Source: Candidatus Acetothermia bacterium (GTDB taxonomy: Bacteria; Bipolaricaulota; Bipolaricaulia; RBG-16-55-9). Taken from it: a DNA stretch of 64,000 nt. Where the stretch lies: positions 1 to 64,000 of the forward strand of contig JACQCZ010000014.1 in assembly GCA_016201405.1 (NCBI GenBank), written 5' to 3'. The notes under the pieces were generated by a model. It worked only from the letters and a program-made list of their open reading frames with translations. It did not search any database and was not told the DNA's origin. This document shows, one piece after another, positions 27,458 to 37,086 of the stretch. The position numbers and the translations under genes are program-made. Position 1 is the stretch's first letter. Every line of letters starts with the position of its first letter.

Positions 27458-28777
27458 CTACTCCACCCAGCTAAGTACAGGTGTGTCTTCTAGATCGCGA
27501 TAGGCAATGAAAGCCGGAAAGAGCGGTAATAAATTCCGCATCACAAACCCCAAATAGGGAATACCTCCACCGCCGGTTCCAATGGGCGGCTCAGGATCGC
27601 CAATCTCTTTGGCATGTTCCTGAACCTCGCGCAGATTCTCACGCGCCACCTTCATGTGCAGAGATAGAAAGCTCTCTTCATGGGCTCCGTGCAGTGCCAC
27701 ATCGGCTGAGACGAGCCTGTTCATGATTTTTGCCAGCGGAGCTTCGGGTGCAACTGTGTGCAGATAGAATGCACCTTCTCGCGCAGAATTCAGGCCGTTG
27801 CGGCGCTCATTCTCACGTTTTGCTGATTCTTTTAGATCTTGTCCAAACTGCTCGACGGCTTTTTGCTCGCGGTCCAGAAGGGCCCGTGTCTCCGAAGCTC
27901 CCGCACGCTGATGAATCAGAATCTTTCGGAAGTTTTCGATATTGTGTTCAACAAGGTCCTCACGCAGAAGCGGAATAGGAATTGGGCGTGGCGCGCCCTC
28001 ACCAAGACTGGGCAATCTGCTCAATAGACGATGAGCGAGGTCGTCAAACTCAGCGATTTGAGCCGTCTCCGACGTTTCCGGCGGCAAGGCTGTCTTGAGG
28101 TCGTCTTGCAGAATTAGCTTGTCAATTACGGTAGTCAATTCTTCTTTGTTTCCCGTTTCGCCATACGTTCCGCGAAATGCCTGGCTGGGAAAGAGATGGA
28201 CTGTGAGCAGATTCGACTTTCCAAAAGCTCGCTGAATGAGCCGAAACTGTGCGGCCTGAAAGCCGCTCGCGGGAGTCAAGTTGTTGCGAAACTTGTAGAA
28301 CTCAATGCCGCTAAAGGTCTCTTCTTCCCCCTTGTTGAGCAGGAAGCGCATGATCATCGGCATCAGCTCTTTACAGCTAAACTTGATGCGTGCGGAGGCC
28401 GTGAGCGGGGGCAGCCAAAAATCACGCTCGGTGCCAATGGCAGTCTTTAGAAAATCAAGTCCATCGTGAAGGGCGAGCAGTTGAATAAACGTTTTGGTGA
28501 GCACAGCCAGATCAAAGATCATCTCTTTGAACGCAAGCTCAAACATCTGGTGCGTGATGATGAAGATTCGCTCATCAGGAGTTTTTGACGTAGGGATCTG
28601 GCATTGGAGAAGCTTCTCTAGTGCTAAATAAGAATGATACGTCAGATCACGCCGCCCTCCAGAGAGAACAGGATTGATCTCTCGCTCGCCCGTCGGGCTG
28701 TCGTGAATGCGCTCGGCCCGCGCTTCAGGATCAATCGAAAATGCCCACCAGTTGGCGTTGGATTCGCTCATTATCAA
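27458..28777 (-). CDS. Tryptophan 2,3-dioxygenase-family protein (long, divergent)
   Basis: DLTYHSYLALEKLLQCQ, FIITHQMFELAFKEMIFDL, FYKFRNNLTPASGFQAAQFR, SLHMKVARE...GTGGGGIPYLGFV. Confidence 0.82.
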   Translation of the reverse strand: MIMSESNANWWAFSIDPEARAERIHDSPTGEREINPVLSGGRRDLTYHSYLALEKLLQCQIPTSKTPDERIFIITHQMFELAFKEMIFDLAVLTKTFIQLLALHDGLDFLKTAIGTERDFWLPPLTASARIKFSCKELMPMIMRFLLNKGEEETFSGIEFYKFRNNLTPASGFQAAQFRLIQRAFGKSNLLTVHLFPSQAFRGTYGETGNKEELTTVIDKLILQDDLKTALPPETSETAQIAEFDDLAHRLLSRLPSLGEGAPRPIPIPLLREDLVEHNIENFRKILIHQRAGASETRALLDREQKAVEQFGQDLKESAKRENERRNGLNSAREGAFYLHTVAPEAPLAKIMNRLVSADVALHGAHEESFLSLHMKVARENLREVQEHAKEIGDPEPPIGTGGGGIPYLGFVMRNLLPLFPAFIAYRDLEDTPVLSWVE

Positions 28778-29799
28778 TCCCCTACTGACCTGGCCGGAAG
28801 GCCCGCCAGCTCGCGAACCTCACGTAACGTCTCTCTGGCGACGGCTCTGGCCTTCATGGACATCTCTTCCACGCTCTTTTGCACGGCCTTGGGCTTGATC
28901 TCAGCTCGGCTCGCGCGCAGATTGCCTGTCAACTCAACTAGCGCATCTGCCACAGACTCTTTCAGCAGGCTATATTTGAGCTTTCCGGCTTTGTAATCGC
29001 GTTTCATCTCTGAGACCAAATCCACTTTTCCGCAAGCTCCTAATATTTCAAACAGATTCTCAAGCCCAGGACTCATCTCGACGCCCTCTGGCAATACGCC
29101 GCTATCGGTGACGGCTGTGCGGACCTTTGCCCGAATGCTCTCTTCCTCTTCGAAGAGCCCGATATAATGTTTTGGACCGAGGCTCTTGCCCATCTTTTTG
29201 CTTGGATCGGCCAGCGACATCACTTTGGGCGTCTCTGTGAAGAGAATTTTTGGCTCGACAAAGACCTCGCCAAATTCATTATTGAAGCGGCGGGCAATAT
29301 CGGCCGTAAGCTCCAAATGCTGCTTTTGATCTTGCCCCACCGGAACCACGCTGGCTTTATAGATCAAAATATCGGCAGCTTGCAGCACGGGGTATGTGAA
29401 GAGCCCAGCGGAGAAGAAGTGATCCTTGGACTGGCTCTTGAGTTGCTCAGACTTCTCTTTGAATTGAGTCATGCGTGTGAGATTTCCAAATGAGCAGAAG
29501 CAACTCACAATCCAGCAGAGGTCAGTGTGTTCAGGAATGAGAGACTGGATAAAGAGCAATGATTTTCCAGGATCAATGCCGCATGCAATCAGATCAACTG
29601 CCAGCCGCTCCGTATTCTTGCGCAGCTGCTCGGGTTGATAGGGCATCGTTATGGCATGAAGATCTACGATGCCAAAGAAGCATTCATACGAATCTTGCAG
29701 CCTGACCCAGTTCTGGACCGCCCCAAAGTAGTTGCCGATCTGCATCTCACCGGTCGGCTGGATGCCAGATAAGATGCGCTCTCTCTTCTGTTCAGCCAT
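28774..29799 (-). CDS. trpS: Tryptophanyl-tRNA synthetase
   Basis: ILSGIQPTGEMQIGNYFGAVQNWV (variant HIGH region), KMGKSLGPKHYI (KMSKS-like). Confidence 0.94.
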   Translation of the reverse strand: MAEQKRERILSGIQPTGEMQIGNYFGAVQNWVRLQDSYECFFGIVDLHAITMPYQPEQLRKNTERLAVDLIACGIDPGKSLLFIQSLIPEHTDLCWIVSCFCSFGNLTRMTQFKEKSEQLKSQSKDHFFSAGLFTYPVLQAADILIYKASVVPVGQDQKQHLELTADIARRFNNEFGEVFVEPKILFTETPKVMSLADPSKKMGKSLGPKHYIGLFEEEESIRAKVRTAVTDSGVLPEGVEMSPGLENLFEILGACGKVDLVSEMKRDYKAGKLKYSLLKESVADALVELTGNLRASRAEIKPKAVQKSVEEMSMKARAVARETLREVRELAGLPARSVGD

Positions 29800-29811
29800 A
29801 TTCAGCGGCTC

Positions 29812-30504
29812 CTAGCCAAGCAATTCGAGTGTTTGCTGCAGCGGCCGATAGATCCCGACCAAGATGGGGGTGTCTCTCAATGTATATCTACGCCCTTCTG
29901 TATCGCGAAGAGCCATGACGAGATCTTGAAAGTCTTCAAGTTGGTCTGTTTCATAAGTCACGACAAACTCTTGATCATCCACTCCAAAAGAGTAAGCCAG
30001 AACCTGTCGAACTGAAGAAAACTCATGGCCGACACGAATGTGCTCATTCATCATGCCTTGGCGCGCTTCACGCTTCATCAGATACCAGTCAATCGTTTTG
30101 ACAAAGGGGTAGGCAATCAGATATTTCAAGCGGTCTGGCTGTGAGATGGCTTGCTCTTGCGCCGTCTGCTTCTTGACATAATGCGATGGTCGCACAATGC
30201 CCAGCAGGCTCTGGCTCACATCCATGTAGTGCCCAAGTCCCGTTTGCAGAAGTTTTGCGGTGGACTCTTGAAGAGCTTCGAGAGATTCGCTCATCTGCCA
30301 GAGAAGGAGGTCTCCATCCGCCTTGATGCCAATTGTGTTGTAGCTGAAAGTCTGGATCTTTGCCGAGCTGCCTTCGAGTGCGGCTGCAAACTCCGACCGC
30401 CCTTTGCGGCGCAGATCAAGTGAAAGCCTGCGCCATTCAGGAGATGTCTTGAACAGCGTATAGCGCAGAAATTTGCCGTACTCTTTCTCTTGCTTCACGG
30501 CCAT
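29812..30504 (-). CDS. hemQ: HemQ/chlorite dismutase-family coproheme decarboxylase
   Basis: YLIAYPFVKTIDWYLMKREARQGMMNEHIRVGHEF; C-terminal RDTEGRRYTLRDTPILVGIYRPL. Confidence 0.88.
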   Translation of the reverse strand: MAVKQEKEYGKFLRYTLFKTSPEWRRLSLDLRRKGRSEFAAALEGSSAKIQTFSYNTIGIKADGDLLLWQMSESLEALQESTAKLLQTGLGHYMDVSQSLLGIVRPSHYVKKQTAQEQAISQPDRLKYLIAYPFVKTIDWYLMKREARQGMMNEHIRVGHEFSSVRQVLAYSFGVDDQEFVVTYETDQLEDFQDLVMALRDTEGRRYTLRDTPILVGIYRPLQQTLELLG

Positions 30505-30609
30505 CTGATTTTATCCCTTTCTCCAACAGATGCCGTACCTTATCAGAATCAATGTGAGGCTTCAATCAAATTTGTGTCTCAGATAAGCTCTCTCTAGAAT
30601 GAGGCGAAC

Positions 30610-33600
30610 ATGCTCAAGCTGCTTGACCGCTACCTGCTCCGGGAGATGCTCTTTCCCTTTATTTTAGGCACTTTTGGATTTCTGATCTTCATTCTCCTGC
30701 TCATACTGGGAAATTTATCCAAGTATCTTCTCAACGGGTTTCTCTCACCGTATGAGATTCTTCTGTTTTTGGTTTATCAAATTCCATTCTTTCTCGTCTG
30801 GGCGTTCCCGATAGCACTTCTCTTTGCTATTTTGCTAGCCCTAGGCCGTCTAGGACATGACCGTGAGATCATTGCACTGCAATCGGGTGGGATCTCTCTT
30901 CGGAGGCTCATTGTTCCACTGTTGATCGCTGGGCTCCTGTTGAGTTTTATCGATCTCTGGCTAAGCGATCAAGTCTCTCCTTGGGGGTATCGGCAGTCGA
31001 ACCAGCTGATAGACAATCTTCTTAACTCGGCTGGCTCAAAACCAAAAATTCGCGACAATGCTTTCTTTAAAGGGACAGATGGGCGCTTCTTTTATATTGA
31101 GCATTATGACCAACAGAGCAATACATTGGAAAATGTCTTGATCTTTGATCAAGTGACTTCCATCCAAGCTGGTGCTAATAACAGGGTCTATCCCACAATA
31201 ATCACTGCATCACAGGCTTCCTGGAATGGCGAAGACTGGATTTTATTAAATGGGAAGGTCCAACAAATGGACAACTCTGGGAGAGTTGTGAATGCAGACA
31301 AGTACGAGCAGATGACCATTCATGTTGGCATTGAGCTAGCATCATTCGCGCTTGCACAGCGTACATCTTATGAGATGAGCCTGAGGGAGCTGAAGCAGCT
31401 TATTGATACCAATACCAAATCCGGCCTTGCCGTGCAGAGCCTGCTTGTGGATTATCAGTTGAAGATTGCGATTCCGGCCATGTGTCTCGTCTTTGCTCTC
31501 TTCGGAGCGCCATTGGGGCTGCTGATAGGACCCCGTGGGCGGGCTCTCGGCATTATTCTATGCGTTCTGCTTGTGCTTGTTTATCAAGGACTGCTCTTCT
31601 GGACAGCGACAATTTTGGGGTATCGCGGCGATCTTTCGCCATTTCTCGGCGCATGGCTGCCCAATCTTATGTTTGGCTTGATCGGGCTCCTTCTCTTTTG
31701 GAAGGCCAATCAATTTGGTCGAGTGGATATCACTAATCGCATCCGGCGTGCTCTTCCACTCTCGATCGCACTACTCATAATGACAGCCTCTGCCCTGTCC
31801 GCCTTTGCTCAAGATGAAGAGAAAAAAATCCCCATTGACTTGACGGCAGATCAGATCACATTCTCGAAAGACTTGAACGCCTTTACAGCTAGAGGCCACG
31901 TCAAGGCGAAATATTCAGATGGAAGCGTCGAAGCCGATGAATTGAGCCTCCATCAAGTTTCAGATCAGGAATGGAAGATCGATGCGTCGCAAGCGAGCTT
32001 CACGTCTGAACAGCTTTCGGGAAGTGCAATCCAAATCGAGGTTGATCTTCTAGACCAGAATAAGATCATTCTTCCCAAGCAAGTTTTGCTCACTCAGTCT
32101 GCCTCGTTAAAGTTCAGCGGCGGGAATCTGAGGGCGGATCATCTGACATTAAAACAGGCGGATGAAAAGACATGGATGACCAATGCTGAAGGAAATGTCA
32201 TTTTGACTGTCAAAGAGCAGAATATGAAAACGACCGCTGTCTCCATGACGCTTAAATTGCAGGGCGATGTCAAGAACCCGAAGTCTTGGGTCGCAAAAGA
32301 GGCTGAAGTCAAGAATTTCGCCGGTGAGAGCGATTTCAAGAATTCACTTAGTGAGACTCAACGCCTGCGCTACGAAGCCGAGGAGGCAAAGCTCTCGTTT
32401 GGTGACAAGAACAAGCTTACTCTTCTCGATCTCACAAATGGGCGATTTACGACATGTACCTGCGAGAAGACAATTTCCGATGCTGATTATTCTATTCGTG
32501 CCGGGCATCTGCTGATCAGACCTGATGAGGTTCTGGTCGCCTTTAGCATCACGGTCAGCCTCTTGGGTCAGCCTGCGTTTTGGGCTCCGGCCTTCATCGC
32601 ACCTCTCAGCAATCTATCTCAAAAATATCCGTTCTTTCCGGAGGTTGGGCAGTCCTTCGACCGCGGATATTATGCCAAGTGGCGATTGCCCTTCTTTGTC
32701 GATGAGCACAATTTTGGCTACGCGCTGCTCGACTTTTATTCGAAATATAGTGAGGTAGGGACTGGCATTGACCTGAGTTATCAATTCTTGCCAGGCTCAC
32801 GGGGAGGCAGGCTATCTTTTATGCGCCTGGTTGGCCAAGGTGAGTCCATTTCGTTGGACTGGCAAGATAGCATTTTGCTGAGCCAATCGATTGCTCTCGA
32901 TCTCTCCACCTCTTTTCGGTCTGGGCTGCTTGCTCAGGCCATGGCGAGATTGCTCTCAGTGGCTAAGCTCTCGGGAAGCGAAGGAGACTGGAACTGGCAG
33001 CTTGGATTTCAGCATGATCAAAACTTGTTAGGACCCAGCCCAAAACAAGAAGACCTGGATAAAGCGCGATACCTGTCTCTAGACCGCTTGCCAGAGTTCA
33101 TGCTGACCAAACGATCGGCAGCCATAGCGAACCTCCCATTTCAATACTACACCCAGTTTCAGTGGGGTCATTATCATGAGCAAAGCGTCAAAGGCGATCT
33201 TCAGGATGACTCTAAAGCTCAAGGCGAGATTGATCTTGATCTTAATCCCTTGGAGCTTTTACCAGGCGTGCGGCTGCAGGGGGGCAGCGGATATAGCATC
33301 GCTGCCTACGAAGGAAATCGCCGAGAAGACTGGTCTCTCTCTCCCCAAATCACGCTCTTGCCAAAATCGGGCATGGATATCACGTTGGGATACGTTCTGC
33401 GCGAAGTCCGCGGACACAGCCCTTTTCAATTTGATCAGGTGGATCGCGCCGAGCAGCTGAGTCTTCAGGGCAGCCTGAGCTTGACGGAAGCCGGGGCACT
33501 CCAATGGAAGATGGGCTATGACAGGCTTCAGAATATCTTCTCTCCGCTGGCCATAGATTTCTCCTATGGGGTCAAAAGCTTTCAAAGCCAGGTTGAGGCA

Positions 33601-34044
33601 CAGTACGACCTCAATGGGAAGGGCTGGCAGACAGCCTCATTTGTCGCCGCTCTCAGCAATACATTGGGAAAGTTCACACTTCAAGGCGCGTACGATGCCC
33701 AAGCTAATGCTTTTGGTGACTGGATCGCCAAATTTGATTTTGGCACTCTACTCCGCGCAGCGCTTCGCTTTGATCTCGATCCATTGCAGCTCAAGCGCAT
33801 CAATCTTCAGAGCGTCTTGCAAATGGATCACTGGGAGGTTGACCTAAACAGCGAGTATGACTTTCGTCAGAACCAGATCACAGCGCTCCGTTTTGGGCTG
33901 ATCAAGAAATTCTGTCATGACTGCTGGCAGATCGGCATTTATGGGGATGGGAAGCAGATCTCCTTCCAAGTAAGGATCAACGCCTTCCCGACCGCCGAAA
34001 TTGGCTATTCACCCACAGATCAGAGCTTGTCATTCGGGAGATAA
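30610..34044 (+). CDS. LptF-type permease fused to LptA/LptD-like region (LPS transport), 1144 aa
   Basis: N-term LptF (DRYLLREMLFPFILGTFGFLIF; six TM); internal signal-like RIRRALPLSIALLIMTASALSAFAQ; OstA-like repeats; GRFTTCTCEKTISDADYSIRAGHLLIRPDE and C-terminal KKFCHDCWQIGIYGD as in LptD. Confidence 0.87.
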   Translation: MLKLLDRYLLREMLFPFILGTFGFLIFILLLILGNLSKYLLNGFLSPYEILLFLVYQIPFFLVWAFPIALLFAILLALGRLGHDREIIALQSGGISLRRLIVPLLIAGLLLSFIDLWLSDQVSPWGYRQSNQLIDNLLNSAGSKPKIRDNAFFKGTDGRFFYIEHYDQQSNTLENVLIFDQVTSIQAGANNRVYPTIITASQASWNGEDWILLNGKVQQMDNSGRVVNADKYEQMTIHVGIELASFALAQRTSYEMSLRELKQLIDTNTKSGLAVQSLLVDYQLKIAIPAMCLVFALFGAPLGLLIGPRGRALGIILCVLLVLVYQGLLFWTATILGYRGDLSPFLGAWLPNLMFGLIGLLLFWKANQFGRVDITNRIRRALPLSIALLIMTASALSAFAQDEEKKIPIDLTADQITFSKDLNAFTARGHVKAKYSDGSVEADELSLHQVSDQEWKIDASQASFTSEQLSGSAIQIEVDLLDQNKIILPKQVLLTQSASLKFSGGNLRADHLTLKQADEKTWMTNAEGNVILTVKEQNMKTTAVSMTLKLQGDVKNPKSWVAKEAEVKNFAGESDFKNSLSETQRLRYEAEEAKLSFGDKNKLTLLDLTNGRFTTCTCEKTISDADYSIRAGHLLIRPDEVLVAFSITVSLLGQPAFWAPAFIAPLSNLSQKYPFFPEVGQSFDRGYYAKWRLPFFVDEHNFGYALLDFYSKYSEVGTGIDLSYQFLPGSRGGRLSFMRLVGQGESISLDWQDSILLSQSIALDLSTSFRSGLLAQAMARLLSVAKLSGSEGDWNWQLGFQHDQNLLGPSPKQEDLDKARYLSLDRLPEFMLTKRSAAIANLPFQYYTQFQWGHYHEQSVKGDLQDDSKAQGEIDLDLNPLELLPGVRLQGGSGYSIAAYEGNRREDWSLSPQITLLPKSGMDITLGYVLREVRGHSPFQFDQVDRAEQLSLQGSLSLTEAGALQWKMGYDRLQNIFSPLAIDFSYGVKSFQSQVEAQYDLNGKGWQTASFVAALSNTLGKFTLQGAYDAQANAFGDWIAKFDFGTLLRAALRFDLDPLQLKRINLQSVLQMDHWEVDLNSEYDFRQNQITALRFGLIKKFCHDCWQIGIYGDGKQISFQVRINAFPTAEIGYSPTDQSLSFGR

Positions 34045-34121
34045 GTCGCTTCAATTCGCAGCCCTAAGAACCGTTGACTCCTCCCTGAAAGTGGGATTAT
34101 GATACGGCCCAGAGGATAAAC

Positions 34122-34658
34122 ATGAAGAAGATTGCCGACATGCTGACGGCATCACGAGGCTTGATCGCTGGCATCATTGTCCTGCTTGGGTTTGGAGGCA
34201 GGGCAGCTCTGCCTGCTGTGATCGCGCTTATCATCATTGGCTGGACAACGGACATCTTAGATGGAAAGCTGGCAAGACGTGCAAGAACCCAATCGGAGCC
34301 TGGTGGCTCGATTGAAAATTCCTGGCTGGGAGAGCATGACTTTACGATAGACATGATCATGGTCTTTGCCAGTTTTGTCTATCTAGTCGTTGCCGGCTTT
34401 ATTGTGCCAGAACTGGCGTTGGGATATATTCTGTTGGCGGCGCTCTTCATCCTTTGGTCATCAGGTTCAAAGTCAGTCACAGAATTATTTGCCTTCCCGC
34501 TGGTTGCCCTTCCACTTATCATTGCCTATTCAGAAGAGTCCTGGGTTGCTTATGTCTATATTGGCTGGGTCATTCTCGCACTTATCTTGGGCTGGCAGCG
34601 TTTTATCGGCGTAGTTCGCGAGTTCATCGATGGCGTGAAGAGCTTGCGCAAGACGTAG
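34122..34658 (+). CDS. CDP-alcohol phosphatidyltransferase-like membrane protein
   Basis: DILDGKLARRAR (DG-x2-AR) plus multiple TM segments; rest of motif atypical. Confidence 0.7.
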   Translation: MKKIADMLTASRGLIAGIIVLLGFGGRAALPAVIALIIIGWTTDILDGKLARRARTQSEPGGSIENSWLGEHDFTIDMIMVFASFVYLVVAGFIVPELALGYILLAALFILWSSGSKSVTELFAFPLVALPLIIAYSEESWVAYVYIGWVILALILGWQRFIGVVREFIDGVKSLRKT

Positions 34659-34692
34659 ATAGCTGTTTCAATGGATTCATGGAGGCTATTCC

Positions 34693-35019
34693 TTGAGCAT
34701 ACGAAAAGTTGGAGGATATATCCGGCCTTGGACAGCGGCTGAATATTTGGGTATCTCACTCGAAGAGGTCCAAAAGATGCTGGAAAGTGGTGAGCTACCG
34801 GGAATCAAGATTGATGGCCAGTGGCGCGTCTCACTTCAGCAGCTTGAGAGCTGGCTCGATGAAGAGGTCTCTGAGAGAGACCTTCGAAAGCTGGCGGGGC
34901 ACATCGATGTCTCTGCAAAAGATATCGATTCATTTCTTAAAGAGACTGTCAGTGGTGACCTAGGGACTGACAAGAAGAAGTCAAACGGAATTGCCAAAAC
35001 AAAATCAAAGAAAAAGTGA
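34693..35019 (+). CDS. Helix-turn-helix (excisionase/MerR-type) DNA-binding protein
   Basis: WTAAEYLGISLEEVQKMLESGELPGIKIDGQWRVSLQQLESWLDE; Lys-rich C-terminus. Confidence 0.8.
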   Translation: MSIRKVGGYIRPWTAAEYLGISLEEVQKMLESGELPGIKIDGQWRVSLQQLESWLDEEVSERDLRKLAGHIDVSAKDIDSFLKETVSGDLGTDKKKSNGIAKTKSKKK

Positions 35020-35027
35020 TTAAATTC

Positions 35028-36062
35028 TCACTCTTCGCTCAGCAAGCTCATCGAGCGAGTGGGCGGTTTGAGCCCCAGGTGGCGATAGGCTCGCTCGGTT
35101 GCGATTCTTCCTTGCGGTGTACGCTGAATAAAGCCTCTCTTTAGCAAAAATGGCTCGTAGACTTCCGAGATGGTATCTCGTTCTTCGCTTAAAGATGCTG
35201 CCAGCGTCTCTAAGCCGACTGGGCCACCGCCAAATTTTTCGGCGATTGTGCTTAGAATCTTTCGATCCAGTGAATCAAGCCCCTGCTCATCTACACCGAG
35301 AAGCTCGAGCGCTTCATTTGCGACTTGACGGGTGATATGCCCATCCCCATGAACCTGTGCGAAATCCCGCACGCGCTTGAGCAGTCTATGGGCTACGCGT
35401 GGCGTGCCTCTGGCGCGGCTGGCGATCTCCATTGCGCCATCCGGTGTGATGCCCACCTCTAAGATCTCAGCACCATGCGTCAGAATTTGTCGCAGCTCCT
35501 CTTCGTTGTAGAAATCGAGATGGAAGATCATTTCAAAGCGGTCCCGCAGAGGCGAAGTAAGCAGACCCGTGCGGGTCGTTGCACCGATGAGAGTGAACTG
35601 CGGCACATCAATGCGAAGTGATTGCGCGCTCGGCCCTTCGCCGATTAAGATATCGAGCTTAAAATCCTCCATGGCAGGATATAGAATCTCCTCTACATTT
35701 CGGCGCAGTCTGTGGATCTCATCGATGAAGAGCACATCGCTCTCTGAAAGACCCGTGATCAGCGCAGCCAGATCACCAGGTCGTTCAATGACCGGGCCTG
35801 ACGTGAGCCTGATATTGACGCGCAGCTCAGCCGCGACAATATACGCCAGCGACGTCTTGCCCAGACCGGGCGGTCCATGCAGCAAGATGTGGTCCAGAGT
35901 CTCCTTGCGTCTAGCGGCGGCTTCGATGGCCAGGCGTAATTGCTGCTTTACAGATTCTTGTCCAATAAATTCATGAAGTGATGGAGGGCGGAGAGACTGA
36001 AATGCCCGGTCTTCGGGGCGCTCTTCTCCTTGGGTGATGGGTTCGCGAGCCATTGCAGCCAT
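35028..36062 (-). CDS. ruvB: Holliday junction branch migration helicase RuvB
   Basis: [58 protein letters not shown]. Confidence 0.96.
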   Translation of the reverse strand: MAAMAREPITQGEERPEDRAFQSLRPPSLHEFIGQESVKQQLRLAIEAAARRKETLDHILLHGPPGLGKTSLAYIVAAELRVNIRLTSGPVIERPGDLAALITGLSESDVLFIDEIHRLRRNVEEILYPAMEDFKLDILIGEGPSAQSLRIDVPQFTLIGATTRTGLLTSPLRDRFEMIFHLDFYNEEELRQILTHGAEILEVGITPDGAMEIASRARGTPRVAHRLLKRVRDFAQVHGDGHITRQVANEALELLGVDEQGLDSLDRKILSTIAEKFGGGPVGLETLAASLSEERDTISEVYEPFLLKRGFIQRTPQGRIATERAYRHLGLKPPTRSMSLLSEE

Positions 36063-36114
36063 ACTAGCGGATCGCCTCGCGCCTGGGCAACCGATTCGCT
36101 ATACTGCCCATGAA

Positions 36115-37086
36115 ATGCACGAAAGAATCGCGGAGATCATCAAAGAGTACGAACGAATTGGCATCACTTCGCACTTGGGGCCCGAGGCGGATGCCATTGG
36201 AAGCCTGCTTGCTGTCAAGCTGATCCTCGATTCTCTGGGCAAAAAGACCTATCCCGTGCTTCGTGATCCCGTGCCGGACAGCTTGAAATTTCTCGCAGGA
36301 GCCAGTGAGATGCTCTCTCCCATCGAGCTAAAGCCCGATTTGATTGATGTCTGGTTTGTGGTGGACTGCGGCCAGCTCAGCCGCGTGGGAGAAGGACTCA
36401 TGCAGATCATTCAAGGGCATAAATGCGTTGTCAATATTGATCATCATCGCGGCAATCCAGAATTTGGCCATGTCAACTGGGTGGAGATCACGGCTTCCAC
36501 TACGATGATCATCTATAAATTGGCGAGGCTTCTGGATGTCGAAGTGACGCCAGCATTGGCGACCTGTTTGTACTCCGGAATTATTGCGGACACTGACTCG
36601 TTCAGAAACTCAAATACAGATGCTGCCGTCGTCGAGATGGCCTCAGAGCTGCTCAAGCTTGGAGCCAACGCCCGCGAAGTGGCGGTCAATCTCTATGAGA
36701 GCCGCTCACTGGGAGAGTCGCGGCTGATCGGTTATTCACTGCTCAACGCACAAGTGGATGATGGCATCATCTGGACGTCGCTTTCTCAAAGAGTCTTTCA
36801 AGACATGGGCGTCACTGTGAACGACACGGAGCGACTGGCCGAAGAGCTGCGATCGATCGCCGATGTGAAAGTAGCTCTGCTCTTCAAAGAGATGGGCAAC
36901 GGCAAGATCAAAGTGAGTCTGCGCTCCAAGAATGGCATGGATGTGAGCCGGGTGGCACGCCTCTTTGGAGGCGGTGGGCACACCCAGGCCGCTGGATGTC
37001 TCGTCTGGGGAGATCTAAACGAAGTCGAGTCCAAAGTCATTGGAGAGATACGTAAGACGATTCATCAAAATGAACGTGGGGTATGA
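36115..37086 (+). CDS. nrnA: DHH-family phosphoesterase (NrnA-like)
   Basis: PEADAIGSLLAVKLIL, VNIDHHRGN, FGGGGHTQAAGC. ATG 36115 avoids deep overlap with ruvB. Confidence 0.9.
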   Translation: MHERIAEIIKEYERIGITSHLGPEADAIGSLLAVKLILDSLGKKTYPVLRDPVPDSLKFLAGASEMLSPIELKPDLIDVWFVVDCGQLSRVGEGLMQIIQGHKCVVNIDHHRGNPEFGHVNWVEITASTTMIIYKLARLLDVEVTPALATCLYSGIIADTDSFRNSNTDAAVVEMASELLKLGANAREVAVNLYESRSLGESRLIGYSLLNAQVDDGIIWTSLSQRVFQDMGVTVNDTERLAEELRSIADVKVALLFKEMGNGKIKVSLRSKNGMDVSRVARLFGGGGHTQAAGCLVWGDLNEVESKVIGEIRKTIHQNERGV

